NCBI GenBank assembly: GCA_035495555.1
Contig: DATJFQ010000022.1
Span: 97,384 to 161,383, forward strand
Length of the DNA stretch: 64,000 nt
Direction: 5' to 3'
From: DATJFQ01 sp035495555
Lineage (GTDB): Bacteria; Acidobacteriota; Vicinamibacteria; Vicinamibacterales; 2-12-FULL-66-21
In this document: positions 17,235 through 24,791 of the stretch, piece by piece
How the letters are laid out: every line of letters starts with the position of its first letter
Numbering within the stretch: position 1 is the stretch's first letter
The notes under the pieces: generated by a model
Databases searched by the model: none
What the model saw: only the letters and a program-made list of their open reading frames with translations
Told to the model about the DNA's origin: nothing
Translations under genes and position numbers: made by a program

Positions 17235-17473
17235 GCCGTCTCTCGCTCGGAAACGTCGTGCCATCCCTGGGCCCGTAAGCGCTCCGCGTAGGCACGCGCC
17301 CAGTTCATCGCCATCCACTCCTCTTCGAAGAACTCGCTGACCACGACGTCGCGATCGTGGACGATCTGCACTTCGACCGGCACCCGCCCCGACACCAGAC
17401 ATCGCACGTCGACGATGCGGCGGCGAAGACACCACACGACACGCGCGCCAGGCTGCAGTGCGAAGCTGGACAC
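17231..17473 (-). CDS. Small hypothetical soluble protein
   Basis: A reading frame of 80 residues begins at GTG 17473, preceded by an AAGG-like sequence. The product looks like a compact alpha/beta domain (LVSSFALQPGARVVW, VEVQIVHDRDVVVSEFF, MNWARAYAERLRAQGW) and has no signal peptide. The frame stays open further upstream to 17671, but that part does not look like protein, so the shorter form is preferred. It overlaps the convergent small membrane gene by four bases at the stops. Function is unknown. Confidence 0.5.
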   Translation of the reverse strand: MSSFALQPGARVVWCLRRRIVDVRCLVSGRVPVEVQIVHDRDVVVSEFFEEEWMAMNWARAYAERLRAQGWHDVSERETA

Positions 17474-17623
17474 GAGGACCTGCCTTAAAATTCGGGGAGC
17501 GGCCAGTCTATGACTAAATGGCAAAGGCGGCAAGCTGAACCTCGCGTGCCGTGCATATGTGTGCGGGTCCCCGAGGGAGTTGTTCGCCGCGCTGGCCATC
17601 GCCGGCAGTCGTCCCACCTGCGG

Positions 17624-17629
17624 TATAAT
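17624..17629 (+). promoter_or_regulatory. -10 box (TATAAT) of the ABC-F gene
   Basis: A consensus TATAAT, 45 bases before ATG 17675, leaves room for a normal leader with a GGAG ribosome-binding sequence. The -35 box is weak. Confidence 0.5.
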
Positions 17630-17674
17630 TAGAGGTTCCGCCAACTGATTTTCGCCGCGGAGAGCCTCCATCCC

Positions 17675-19273
17675 ATGATTGCAGTCACTGGTGTGTCGAT
17701 GCGGTACGGTTCGAAGATCCTCTTCGAGGACGTCACCGCCACGTTTTCGCCCGGGCGTCGCTACGGTCTCACCGGCCCGAACGGCGCCGGGAAATCCACG
17801 TTCATGAAGCTCCTCACCGGCGAGCTGCCGCCGCAGAAAGGCGCGGTCTCACGGCCGCCGAAGATCGGCGTGCTCCGGCAGGATCAGTTCGCCTTCGACG
17901 AGTTCCGCGTGATCGATACCGTGATCATGGGCAACCAGCGCCTCTGGCAGGCCCTCGAAGAGCGCGAGCGCCTCTATGAGAAGACGGATCTCACCGACGC
18001 CGAGGGCATGCGGCTCGCCGAACTGGAAGGCATCGTCGGCGAAGAGGACGGCTACACCGCCGAGAGCGACGCCGCGGTGCTGCTCGACGGCCTCGACATT
18101 CCGGAAGCGCTCCACGAGCGCCGGATGTCGGAACTGCAAGGCGGCCAGAAGGTCCGCGTGCTGCTCGCGCAGGCGCTCTTCGGACATCCGCAGGCGCTGC
18201 TGCTCGACGAGCCCACCAATCATTTGGACCTCGACTCGATCCACTGGCTGTGCGATTTTCTGACCCGGTATGAGGGCACGCTGATCGTCATCTCGCACGA
18301 TCGTCATTTCCTGAACGCGGTCTGCACGCACATCGCCGACATCGATTACGAGACGATCATCGCGTATACCGGCGGATACGACGACATGGTGCTCGCGAAG
18401 ATGCAGATCCGCTCGCGCGTCGAATCGCAGAACGCGCAGCGCGAAAAGAAAATCGCGCAGCTCCAGGATTTCATCGCGCGGTTCTCCGCCGGGACGCGTT
18501 CGAGCCAGGTGCAGTCCCGCCGGAAGGAAGTCGAGCGGCTGCAGACGACCGAGCTCGCCCGCTCGAACATCCAGCGTCCGTATATCAATTTCAAGATGAA
18601 CCGGCCGTCGGGCCGCATGGCGATGGAGATCAAGGGCATCTCGAAATCGTTCGAAAACCACGACGTGATCGACGGCTTCGGCGCGATCGTCAACCGCGGG
18701 GAGAAGATCGTGATCGTCGGCCGCAACGGCGTCGGCAAGACGACGCTGCTGAAAGCGCTGCTCGCGGACGCGCCGGGGGCCGAAGGGTCACCGCACGATC
18801 GGGACGACGGATCGGTCCGCTGGGGACATGAAGTCTCGGTCGGGTATTTCCCGCAGGATCAGACAGGCGTGATTCAGAAGGGCATGACCGCTGTCGAATG
18901 GCTGCATCAGTTCGACCCGGAAGCCGCGCGGCAGGACATCCACGGCCTGCTCGGGCAGATGCTCTTCAGCGGCGAGGAAGGACTCAAACCGACCGAGGCG
19001 CTCTCGGGAGGCGAAACGGCGCGGCTGCTCTTCTGCCGCATCATGCTCCAGAAGCCGAACGTGCTCGTGTTCGACGAACCGACGAACCATCTCGACCTGG
19101 AATCCATCAACGCGCTCAACGTGGCGCTCCAGAAGTTCGAAGGGACGGTGCTGCTCGTCACGCACGATCAGGATCTGATCGAGGAGGTCGGCACGCGCGT
19201 ATGGCACTTCGACGGTGACGCGATCACCGACTTCAAGGGCACGTACGAGGAATACGCCGCCACGCTGGCCTGA
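17675..19273 (+). CDS. ABC-F ribosome-associated ATPase, YbiT-like
   Basis: The 532-residue protein has two ABC domains and no membrane segments, as in ABC-F factors that act on ribosomes. The first domain has GPNGAGKST, LQGGQKVRVLLAQ and LLLDEPTNHLD; the second has GRNGVGKTT, LSGGETARLLF and LVFDEPTNHLD. A charged linker (about 235-305) is the P-site-tRNA-interaction motif region. Stretches such as FGSK/YGSKILFE at the start and ISHDRHFLNAVCTH are close to E. coli YbiT, and the length matches it. It should modulate translation under stress and is not a transporter. Confidence 0.93.
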   Translation: MIAVTGVSMRYGSKILFEDVTATFSPGRRYGLTGPNGAGKSTFMKLLTGELPPQKGAVSRPPKIGVLRQDQFAFDEFRVIDTVIMGNQRLWQALEERERLYEKTDLTDAEGMRLAELEGIVGEEDGYTAESDAAVLLDGLDIPEALHERRMSELQGGQKVRVLLAQALFGHPQALLLDEPTNHLDLDSIHWLCDFLTRYEGTLIVISHDRHFLNAVCTHIADIDYETIIAYTGGYDDMVLAKMQIRSRVESQNAQREKKIAQLQDFIARFSAGTRSSQVQSRRKEVERLQTTELARSNIQRPYINFKMNRPSGRMAMEIKGISKSFENHDVIDGFGAIVNRGEKIVIVGRNGVGKTTLLKALLADAPGAEGSPHDRDDGSVRWGHEVSVGYFPQDQTGVIQKGMTAVEWLHQFDPEAARQDIHGLLGQMLFSGEEGLKPTEALSGGETARLLFCRIMLQKPNVLVFDEPTNHLDLESINALNVALQKFEGTVLLVTHDQDLIEEVGTRVWHFDGDAITDFKGTYEEYAATLA

Positions 19274-19284
19274 CCGACACGCGA

Positions 19285-20547
19285 GTGAGCGACAACGCAC
19301 AGGCGGGCGCCGCCGGATCGTCATCGGCCGCCGGGCACAGCGAACGGCCGGCGGCTCGCCGGATGACTCGCGAGCAGGCGGCTCTCGGCATTCTCGGGGC
19401 GCTCAGCATCTGTCATCTGTTGAACGACATGATGCAGTCGCTCCTGCCTGCGATCTACCCGATCCTGAAGACCACGTTCGGCCTCGACTTCGGCCAGGTC
19501 GGGCTCATCACGCTCACCAATCAGCTCACGGCGTCGCTGCTGCAGCCGATCATCGGCACCTACACGGACAAGCGCCCACTCGCCTATTCGCTGGCGACCG
19601 GCATGTCCTTCACCCTGATGGGACTGTTGCTGCTCGCCGGCGCCGCCCATTATGCGATGATTCTCGCGGCTGCGGCGCTCGTCGGGCTGGGGTCGTCGAT
19701 CTTCCACCCCGAGTCGTCCCGCATCGCGCGCCTGGCGTCGGGCGGCCGCCACGGGTTCGCTCAAGCGCTCTTTCAGGTCGGCGGTAACGCCGGTTCGGCC
19801 GTCGGGCCGCTCCTTGCCGCGTTCATCGTGCTGCCGCACGGTCAGGGCAGCATCGCGTGGTTCTCGATCGCCGCGCTGATTGCCATCGTGGTGCTCGTCC
19901 GCGTGGGCACATGGTACAAGGGCACGGGACGGCGGATTGCCCGGCACCACGACGCGATCGCGACGCCGGTCGGGTTGACCCGCGCGCGCGTCGGCATGGC
20001 GATCACGATCCTGCTGCTGCTCACCTTCTCGAAGTACATTTATCTCGCGAGCCTGTCGAGCTACTTCACCTTCTACCTGATCGCGCGCTTCCACCTGTCC
20101 GTTCAGAGTGCCCAGCTCCACCTGTTCCTGTTTCTCGCGGCCGTCGCCGCGGGGACGATGATCGGCGGACCTGTAGGCGACCGCATCGGGCGCCGCTACG
20201 TCATCCTCTGGTCGATCCTCGGCGTTCTCCCGTTCAGCCTTGCTCTGCCGTTCGCGAACCTGTTCTGGACGCGCATTCTCAGCGTCATCATCGGCCTCGT
20301 CCTCGCCTCCGCGTTCTCGGCCATCATCGTCTACGGACAGGAATTGCTGCCGGGGCGCGTCGGGATGGTCGCGGGGCTGTTCTTCGGCGTCGCCTTCGGC
20401 GTCGGCGGGCTCGGCGCGGCGGTCCTCGGCGAACTGGCGGATCACTCCGGGATCGTGTTCGTGTACCGCGTGTGCTCGTTGCTGCCCGCGATCGGCGCGC
20501 TGGCCATCTGGCTCCCGCGGCTCGAGGCGGCTGAACGCGCCGGCTGA
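19285..20547 (+). CDS. MFS transporter, fosmidomycin-resistance-protein type
   Basis: The 420-residue protein has twelve hydrophobic segments. ICHLLNDMMQSLLPAIYPILK and GLGSSIFHPESSRIARLASGGRHG are characteristic of the Fsr (fosmidomycin resistance) branch of the major facilitator superfamily. It probably exports small toxic compounds in exchange for protons; the substrate is unknown. The GTG start follows the ABC-F stop by eleven bases, so the two are probably co-transcribed. An N-terminal extension of about 30 polar residues precedes the first membrane helix. Confidence 0.9.
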   Translation: MSDNAQAGAAGSSSAAGHSERPAARRMTREQAALGILGALSICHLLNDMMQSLLPAIYPILKTTFGLDFGQVGLITLTNQLTASLLQPIIGTYTDKRPLAYSLATGMSFTLMGLLLLAGAAHYAMILAAAALVGLGSSIFHPESSRIARLASGGRHGFAQALFQVGGNAGSAVGPLLAAFIVLPHGQGSIAWFSIAALIAIVVLVRVGTWYKGTGRRIARHHDAIATPVGLTRARVGMAITILLLLTFSKYIYLASLSSYFTFYLIARFHLSVQSAQLHLFLFLAAVAAGTMIGGPVGDRIGRRYVILWSILGVLPFSLALPFANLFWTRILSVIIGLVLASAFSAIIVYGQELLPGRVGMVAGLFFGVAFGVGGLGAAVLGELADHSGIVFVYRVCSLLPAIGALAIWLPRLEAAERAG

Positions 20548-20594
20548 GCGGCAGCGGGAACGATCGCGGTTCCCGGTGCATCTAATCCCCTGAG

Positions 20595-21233
20595 ATGCCG
20601 AAGCCCGCCGCGCAACAGAAACCCTCGCTCAGCGATTTCGAGTCGCTGATGCGCCGGTACAACACCCGGCTCTTCCGTGTGGCGCGTGCGATTCTCCGCG
20701 ACGACGCGGAGGCAGAGGACGCGGTGCAGGACGCCTACCTCCAGGCGTATCGCAAGCTCCACGAGTTCCGTGGCGACTCGCAGGTGTCGACGTGGTTGAC
20801 GCGGGTCGTCGTCAATGCTGCGCTGATGCGCGTGCGGAAACAGAAGCGCGGCGTCGTCGTGCAGCTGCAGAGGCCGGCGGCCCAGGGTTCGGAGACGCCG
20901 ATGGATGTGGAGGATCGGCGCGCGGCATCGCCTTCCGAGGTGACGTTTCGCGCTGAAGTGCGGCGCATTCTCGAGCGCCGGATCGATGAACTGCCGCTGG
21001 CGTTTCGCACGGTGTTCGTGATGCGCGACGTCCAGGACATGTCGGTGCAGGAGACCGCCGACGCGCTGGGAATCCCCGAAGCCACCGTGCGAACGCGCCT
21101 GTTCCGCGCGCGCGGGATGCTCCGCGAGGCCCTGCAGCGCGAGATCGACGACGCGTCGATCGACGTCTTCTCGTTCGCCGGCGACCGCTGCGATCGCATC
21201 GTCGCGTCGGTGGTTCGACAGATCAACGGCTAG
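20595..21233 (+). CDS. ECF-type RNA polymerase sigma factor
   Basis: The 212-residue protein has a sigma-70 region 2 (FRVARAILRDDAEAEDAVQDAYLQAYRKLHEFRGD) and region 4 (LPLAFRTVFVMRDVQDMSVQETADALGIPEATVRTRLFRARGMLRE). No region 1.1 or 3 is present. No anti-sigma gene is next to it, which is unusual for this class. The next gene downstream is a DUF4142 protein with its own GGAGG ribosome-binding site. A GGAAC motif at 21256 could be an ECF -35 element in front of that gene, suggesting but not proving control. Confidence 0.92.
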   Translation: MPKPAAQQKPSLSDFESLMRRYNTRLFRVARAILRDDAEAEDAVQDAYLQAYRKLHEFRGDSQVSTWLTRVVVNAALMRVRKQKRGVVVQLQRPAAQGSETPMDVEDRRAASPSEVTFRAEVRRILERRIDELPLAFRTVFVMRDVQDMSVQETADALGIPEATVRTRLFRARGMLREALQREIDDASIDVFSFAGDRCDRIVASVVRQING

Positions 21234-21307
21234 GCTGCCCCGTTTTGGGGGCGGCGGGGAACATCAACACGCAGGGCGCTCTGTAACGGGCGCCGGGAGG
21301 AACCAGG

Positions 21308-21826
21308 ATGAAGGGTGTAATCGTGTTTGCTGCAGGAATGACGCTGGCGCTCGCGGGCAGCGCTCGCGCGCAGGCGCCGACCGATCCGCAGATCGCCGCA
21401 ATCGTCGTCACGGCCAATCAGGTCGATATCGATGCCGGCAAGCTGGCGGCGTCGAAATCGTCGAACCCTGAGGTCAAGAAGTTCGGCCAGCAGATGGTCA
21501 CGGACCACACCGGTGTGAACAAGCAGGCGAAGGAGCTCGTGACGAAGCTGAAGGTCACGCCGGAAGACAATCCGACGGCGCAGAGCCTGAAGAAAGGCGG
21601 CGAGGAGAACCTCGCGCATCTCAAGACCCTCAGCGGAAAGGCGTTCGACAAGGCGTATATCGACCACGAGGTCGAATATCACCAGCAGGTGCTCGACGCG
21701 CTCGACAAGACGCTGATTCCAAGCGCACAGAACGCCGAGCTCAAGTCGCTGCTCGTGAAAGTCCGCCCGGCGTTCGAGGCGCATCTCGAGCACGCCAAGC
21801 ACCTTCAGGCGTCGCTCGGTTCGTAG
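21308..21826 (+). CDS. Periplasmic DUF4142 protein
   Basis: The 172-residue product has a signal peptide (about 1-22, ending SARAQA) and a helical DUF4142 domain (AAIVVTANQVDIDAGKLA, VKKFGQQMVTDHTGVNKQ and YIDHEVEYHQQVLDALD). The paired acidic and His residues in these helices resemble ferritin-like four-helix proteins. The family is periplasmic and of unknown function. A GGAGGA ribosome-binding site precedes the ATG. It follows the ECF sigma factor by 74 bases. Confidence 0.88.
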   Translation: MKGVIVFAAGMTLALAGSARAQAPTDPQIAAIVVTANQVDIDAGKLAASKSSNPEVKKFGQQMVTDHTGVNKQAKELVTKLKVTPEDNPTAQSLKKGGEENLAHLKTLSGKAFDKAYIDHEVEYHQQVLDALDKTLIPSAQNAELKSLLVKVRPAFEAHLEHAKHLQASLGS

Positions 21827-21852
21827 TCCCGCTTCGGACGTTCTCTCCGCGC

Positions 21853-21889
21853 GCCCTGGTTCTGCCCGCTGCCCGCGGCAGGCCAGGGC
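21853..21889. terminator. Hairpin between DUF4142 and protease genes
   Basis: GCCCTGG and CCAGGGC pair across a loop that itself can form CTGCC/GGCAG. It lies between two converging genes and could serve as terminator for both, though no clear T-run follows. Confidence 0.45.
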
Positions 21890-21918
21890 TTCGTGGCCAA
21901 CAGCGAGTTGACACATTC

Positions 21919-22728
21919 TCATCTCTCCGTCGCCTGCTTCGCGACCTCCCGGATATCGGCAGCGGGGAGCATCACGGGCACCATACCGAGCGCCTGCAAC
22001 ATACCGCCCTGCATCCCGTTCAGCGCGTTGTGGCGCGAGTCCGAAGAGGGTCTCAAGGTGAGGACGCCGGCGAACTGCCCTTTCGTATTGAAAATCGACG
22101 CACCGAGCGCGCCAGACGTCATCGGCAGCGCGATGAGGTAAAAGCGGCGCGGCTTGTCGACGACGGCTTCGATGCTGCCGAGCGCAGTGGCGGTTCCCCA
22201 CCCCGTCAACTCCTGCAGACGCTGGACAGCGACGATCGGGTCAACCACGTTGAACACGGGCGAGACCGAGTCGACGCACGTGAGCGGCCTGGCTGGCGGC
22301 GCAACCGGCCGAACGAACATGAGATCGAGGTCGCTGTCGCGCAGGACGATCTTCGCCGGCAGTTCAGTCGCGTCCGCGAGACGCAGCTTGACGTCGGTCA
22401 GCTCGGTTTCGATGCTCACCTTCGCGGCGGCAAACGCCGGATTCTTGCCGAGCAGCGTCCCCGGATCGATCGCCGAGAGCGCGACGACGGTGAGCCCCTG
22501 CGGATCGAGTACGGTCGCCGACGCCTGGACTGCCTGGTCCGGGGCGGGCTGATCGCGTCCGGCGCGGCTCATGCGGGCTTTGAGGGTGCCCATGACGGTA
22601 ATCACCGCATCACCGTGACGACTGGCGACGTCGCGCGCCGCCTGCCGCTCCTCGACCGACTGGCCGGCCGCGGTGGTCGCGACTGCCAGCGCGGCGATCG
22701 CGGCCGCGGCGCATCTCGTCTTGATCAC
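21919..22728 (-). CDS. Protease-dead trypsin-like partner of HtrA
   Basis: The 269-residue secreted protein (signal peptide about 1-22) follows HtrA sequence order but lacks the catalytic centre. Where HtrA has TNHHV it reads VVALSAI, so the His is lost. The Asp region RDSDLDLMFVR is kept. The GNSGGP serine loop is replaced by SGALGASIF. No PDZ domain is present. It lies 13 bases downstream of an intact HtrA gene on the same strand, so they are probably co-expressed. A regulatory or substrate-binding role for the HtrA neighbour is an inference. Confidence 0.7.
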   Translation of the reverse strand: MIKTRCAAAAIAALAVATTAAGQSVEERQAARDVASRHGDAVITVMGTLKARMSRAGRDQPAPDQAVQASATVLDPQGLTVVALSAIDPGTLLGKNPAFAAAKVSIETELTDVKLRLADATELPAKIVLRDSDLDLMFVRPVAPPARPLTCVDSVSPVFNVVDPIVAVQRLQELTGWGTATALGSIEAVVDKPRRFYLIALPMTSGALGASIFNTKGQFAGVLTLRPSSDSRHNALNGMQGGMLQALGMVPVMLPAADIREVAKQATER

Positions 22729-22741
22729 GTCTCCTCCCGCA

Positions 22742-24724
22742 TCAGTGTGGCCATGCCGGCTCGATCTCGACGAACAGCGTGCGAACGCCCCGGCGAACGC
22801 GGAGCACGACCGCTTTTGCCCGCGCGTCGCGCGACGTCTTCAGCCGCGCCGCGACCGCGTCGACGGCGCGCATCGCCTGGCCGTCGATCTCGAGGATCAC
22901 GTCGCCGGTCGCCAGCTGCGCCAGGGCGGCCCACCCGCCGGGCTCGACGGCATCGACGATCACCCCTTTGGGCGCATCCTTCAATCGCGGATCGTCGAGG
23001 TCGCGTTCAGACATCTCGCGGACCCGGAATCCGAAATCCGCGTCATCATACCGTCGCATCTCGCTCTCGCGAGGCCACGCGGTACGGACCGGGACCGTGA
23101 CGCTCTGCTCGGCGCCGTCTCTGACGATGGTGAGCGGAACGGAGGCGCCGGGGCGATATTGGCGCAGCATCGCGCTGAACGTCTCCTCGTCGCCGGGTTC
23201 GCTGGCGCGCACGGGCCGGCCCTCGACGGCGACAATGAGGTCGCCGACGTGCAGCGGCAGGGCCGAATCGATGACTCGCGTGACGCGAACGCCGGTGCGC
23301 CCGCGCACGTGGAGGTGCTCCGCCAGCGCCGGGGTCAGCACCTGGAATCCGATCGCCAGCCACGCCTTGCGCGCCTCCAGCGGTGGGTCGTCTGTGTGCG
23401 GCGTGCGAAGGTCCACGATCGCCAGACGGTGCTCGGATCGACGGTCAACGGAAACCAGCACGCTCGCCGAGCCGTTCACGAGCGCTGCCGCTGTTCTCTT
23501 GCGCAGGTCTTCGGCGGATTGAACCGGGTTGTCGTCCATGGCGACGATGACGTCGTCTGGCGCGAGCGGCGGTTTTGCCTGCTGCGCGGCGCCCCCGGCG
23601 CGGACGCTGAGCAACCGCACGCCGTCCGATGATGTGCGGCCAAGATCCCGTGCGGACGTCGCCGTGAGGTTCGACGCCACCATCCCCCACTCCGGCAATT
23701 CCACCGGCTCTCCGCGGGCCGCGGAGCGCTCACGCGGGGTAACGGTGATCTTGCGCAGCGAGCCATTGCGCAGCAGCTGGATCGTTGCTGGACGGCCCGG
23801 CGTGAGCGCTGCCATTGCCTGATTCACGAGCGGGACCTGCTCGTCGAACGCGACGTCGACGCGTGCGCCGCCGATCGCCGTAATGATGTCGCCGCTGGTG
23901 ATGCCGGCTGCCGCTGCGGGAGAATCCTCCTCCACCGACGCGACCAGTGCGCCGTGCTCCGTCTGGGTCGTCAACCGCGGCTGCACGTCGAGACCAATCC
24001 AGCCGCGGGTCACGTGACCGCGATCGATCAGCTCCTTCACGACGCTCTTTACGAGGTCGCCCGGAATTGCGGCGCTCAGGCCGTAGCTCAATTCGTTGAC
24101 GCCGACGATCCGCCCGTGCAGGTCGACGAGCGGCCCTCCCGAGTTGCCCGGGAAAATCGCGGCGTCGTGCGCAATCCAGCGCACGATGCTGCCCACGTCT
24201 TCCCCGTCGAGGCTGACACCGGACGTCATCGCGCGCGGCAGCACCATTTCGGTGTTGCTGACGATCCCGAGCGTCACCGATTGCGAGATGGCCAGCGGGC
24301 TGCCGAGCGCGAGCACCGCCTCGCCTCTCGCGAGAGACGCCGAATTGCCGAACGCGGCAGCCGAAAAGGCGCGCGGCTTCTCGGGACGCAGTTTCAGCAC
24401 CGTGATGTCCGACAAGGGATCGGTGCCGACGACGTCTGCCGGAATCTCTTCGTTCGTCGAGAGCGAACACCGGACGCGTCGCGCGTGCCCGGCCACATGG
24501 TGGTTGGTGACGACGTAGCCGTCAGCCGACACGATCGTTCCGCTGCCGAACACCTCGGTGCGCCACTCTTTGCCGGCATTGAACGCCGCCGTGACGACTT
24601 CGATGCGCACGACGCTCGGGTAAATCGCCGACAGCGCGGCATCGATCTGCTCGCGCGACGCCGATTGCGCAGACGCCGCTGAGGCCGTGAGGAGGACAAC
24701 GGCGAAAGGGATGAGCCGGTGCAC
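22742..24724 (-). CDS. HtrA/DegP-like serine protease with several PDZ domains
   Basis: From GTG 24724 the product (660 residues) begins with a clean signal peptide (MHRLIPFAVVLLTASAASAQ). An upstream TTG at 24760 would only add polar residues. The protease domain has an intact triad: NHHVAGHA (His), DPLSDITVLKL (Asp) and GNSGGPLVD (Ser). It is followed by at least three PDZ-like segments (GALVASVEEDSPAAAAGI, GVRVTRVIDSALPLHVGDLIV and GVIVDAVEPGGWAALAQL). Typical HtrA proteins have one or two PDZ domains and about 450-500 residues, so this one is unusually long. It should act in periplasmic protein quality control. Confidence 0.92.
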   Translation of the reverse strand: MHRLIPFAVVLLTASAASAQSASREQIDAALSAIYPSVVRIEVVTAAFNAGKEWRTEVFGSGTIVSADGYVVTNHHVAGHARRVRCSLSTNEEIPADVVGTDPLSDITVLKLRPEKPRAFSAAAFGNSASLARGEAVLALGSPLAISQSVTLGIVSNTEMVLPRAMTSGVSLDGEDVGSIVRWIAHDAAIFPGNSGGPLVDLHGRIVGVNELSYGLSAAIPGDLVKSVVKELIDRGHVTRGWIGLDVQPRLTTQTEHGALVASVEEDSPAAAAGITSGDIITAIGGARVDVAFDEQVPLVNQAMAALTPGRPATIQLLRNGSLRKITVTPRERSAARGEPVELPEWGMVASNLTATSARDLGRTSSDGVRLLSVRAGGAAQQAKPPLAPDDVIVAMDDNPVQSAEDLRKRTAAALVNGSASVLVSVDRRSEHRLAIVDLRTPHTDDPPLEARKAWLAIGFQVLTPALAEHLHVRGRTGVRVTRVIDSALPLHVGDLIVAVEGRPVRASEPGDEETFSAMLRQYRPGASVPLTIVRDGAEQSVTVPVRTAWPRESEMRRYDDADFGFRVREMSERDLDDPRLKDAPKGVIVDAVEPGGWAALAQLATGDVILEIDGQAMRAVDAVAARLKTSRDARAKAVVLRVRRGVRTLFVEIEPAWPH

Positions 24725-24791
24725 GGGCGCATCTTCTGCCGTTGGAGCCGTCGCGGTCAAGCTCCCTTACGGCAGATCCTCGCCACGCCTG

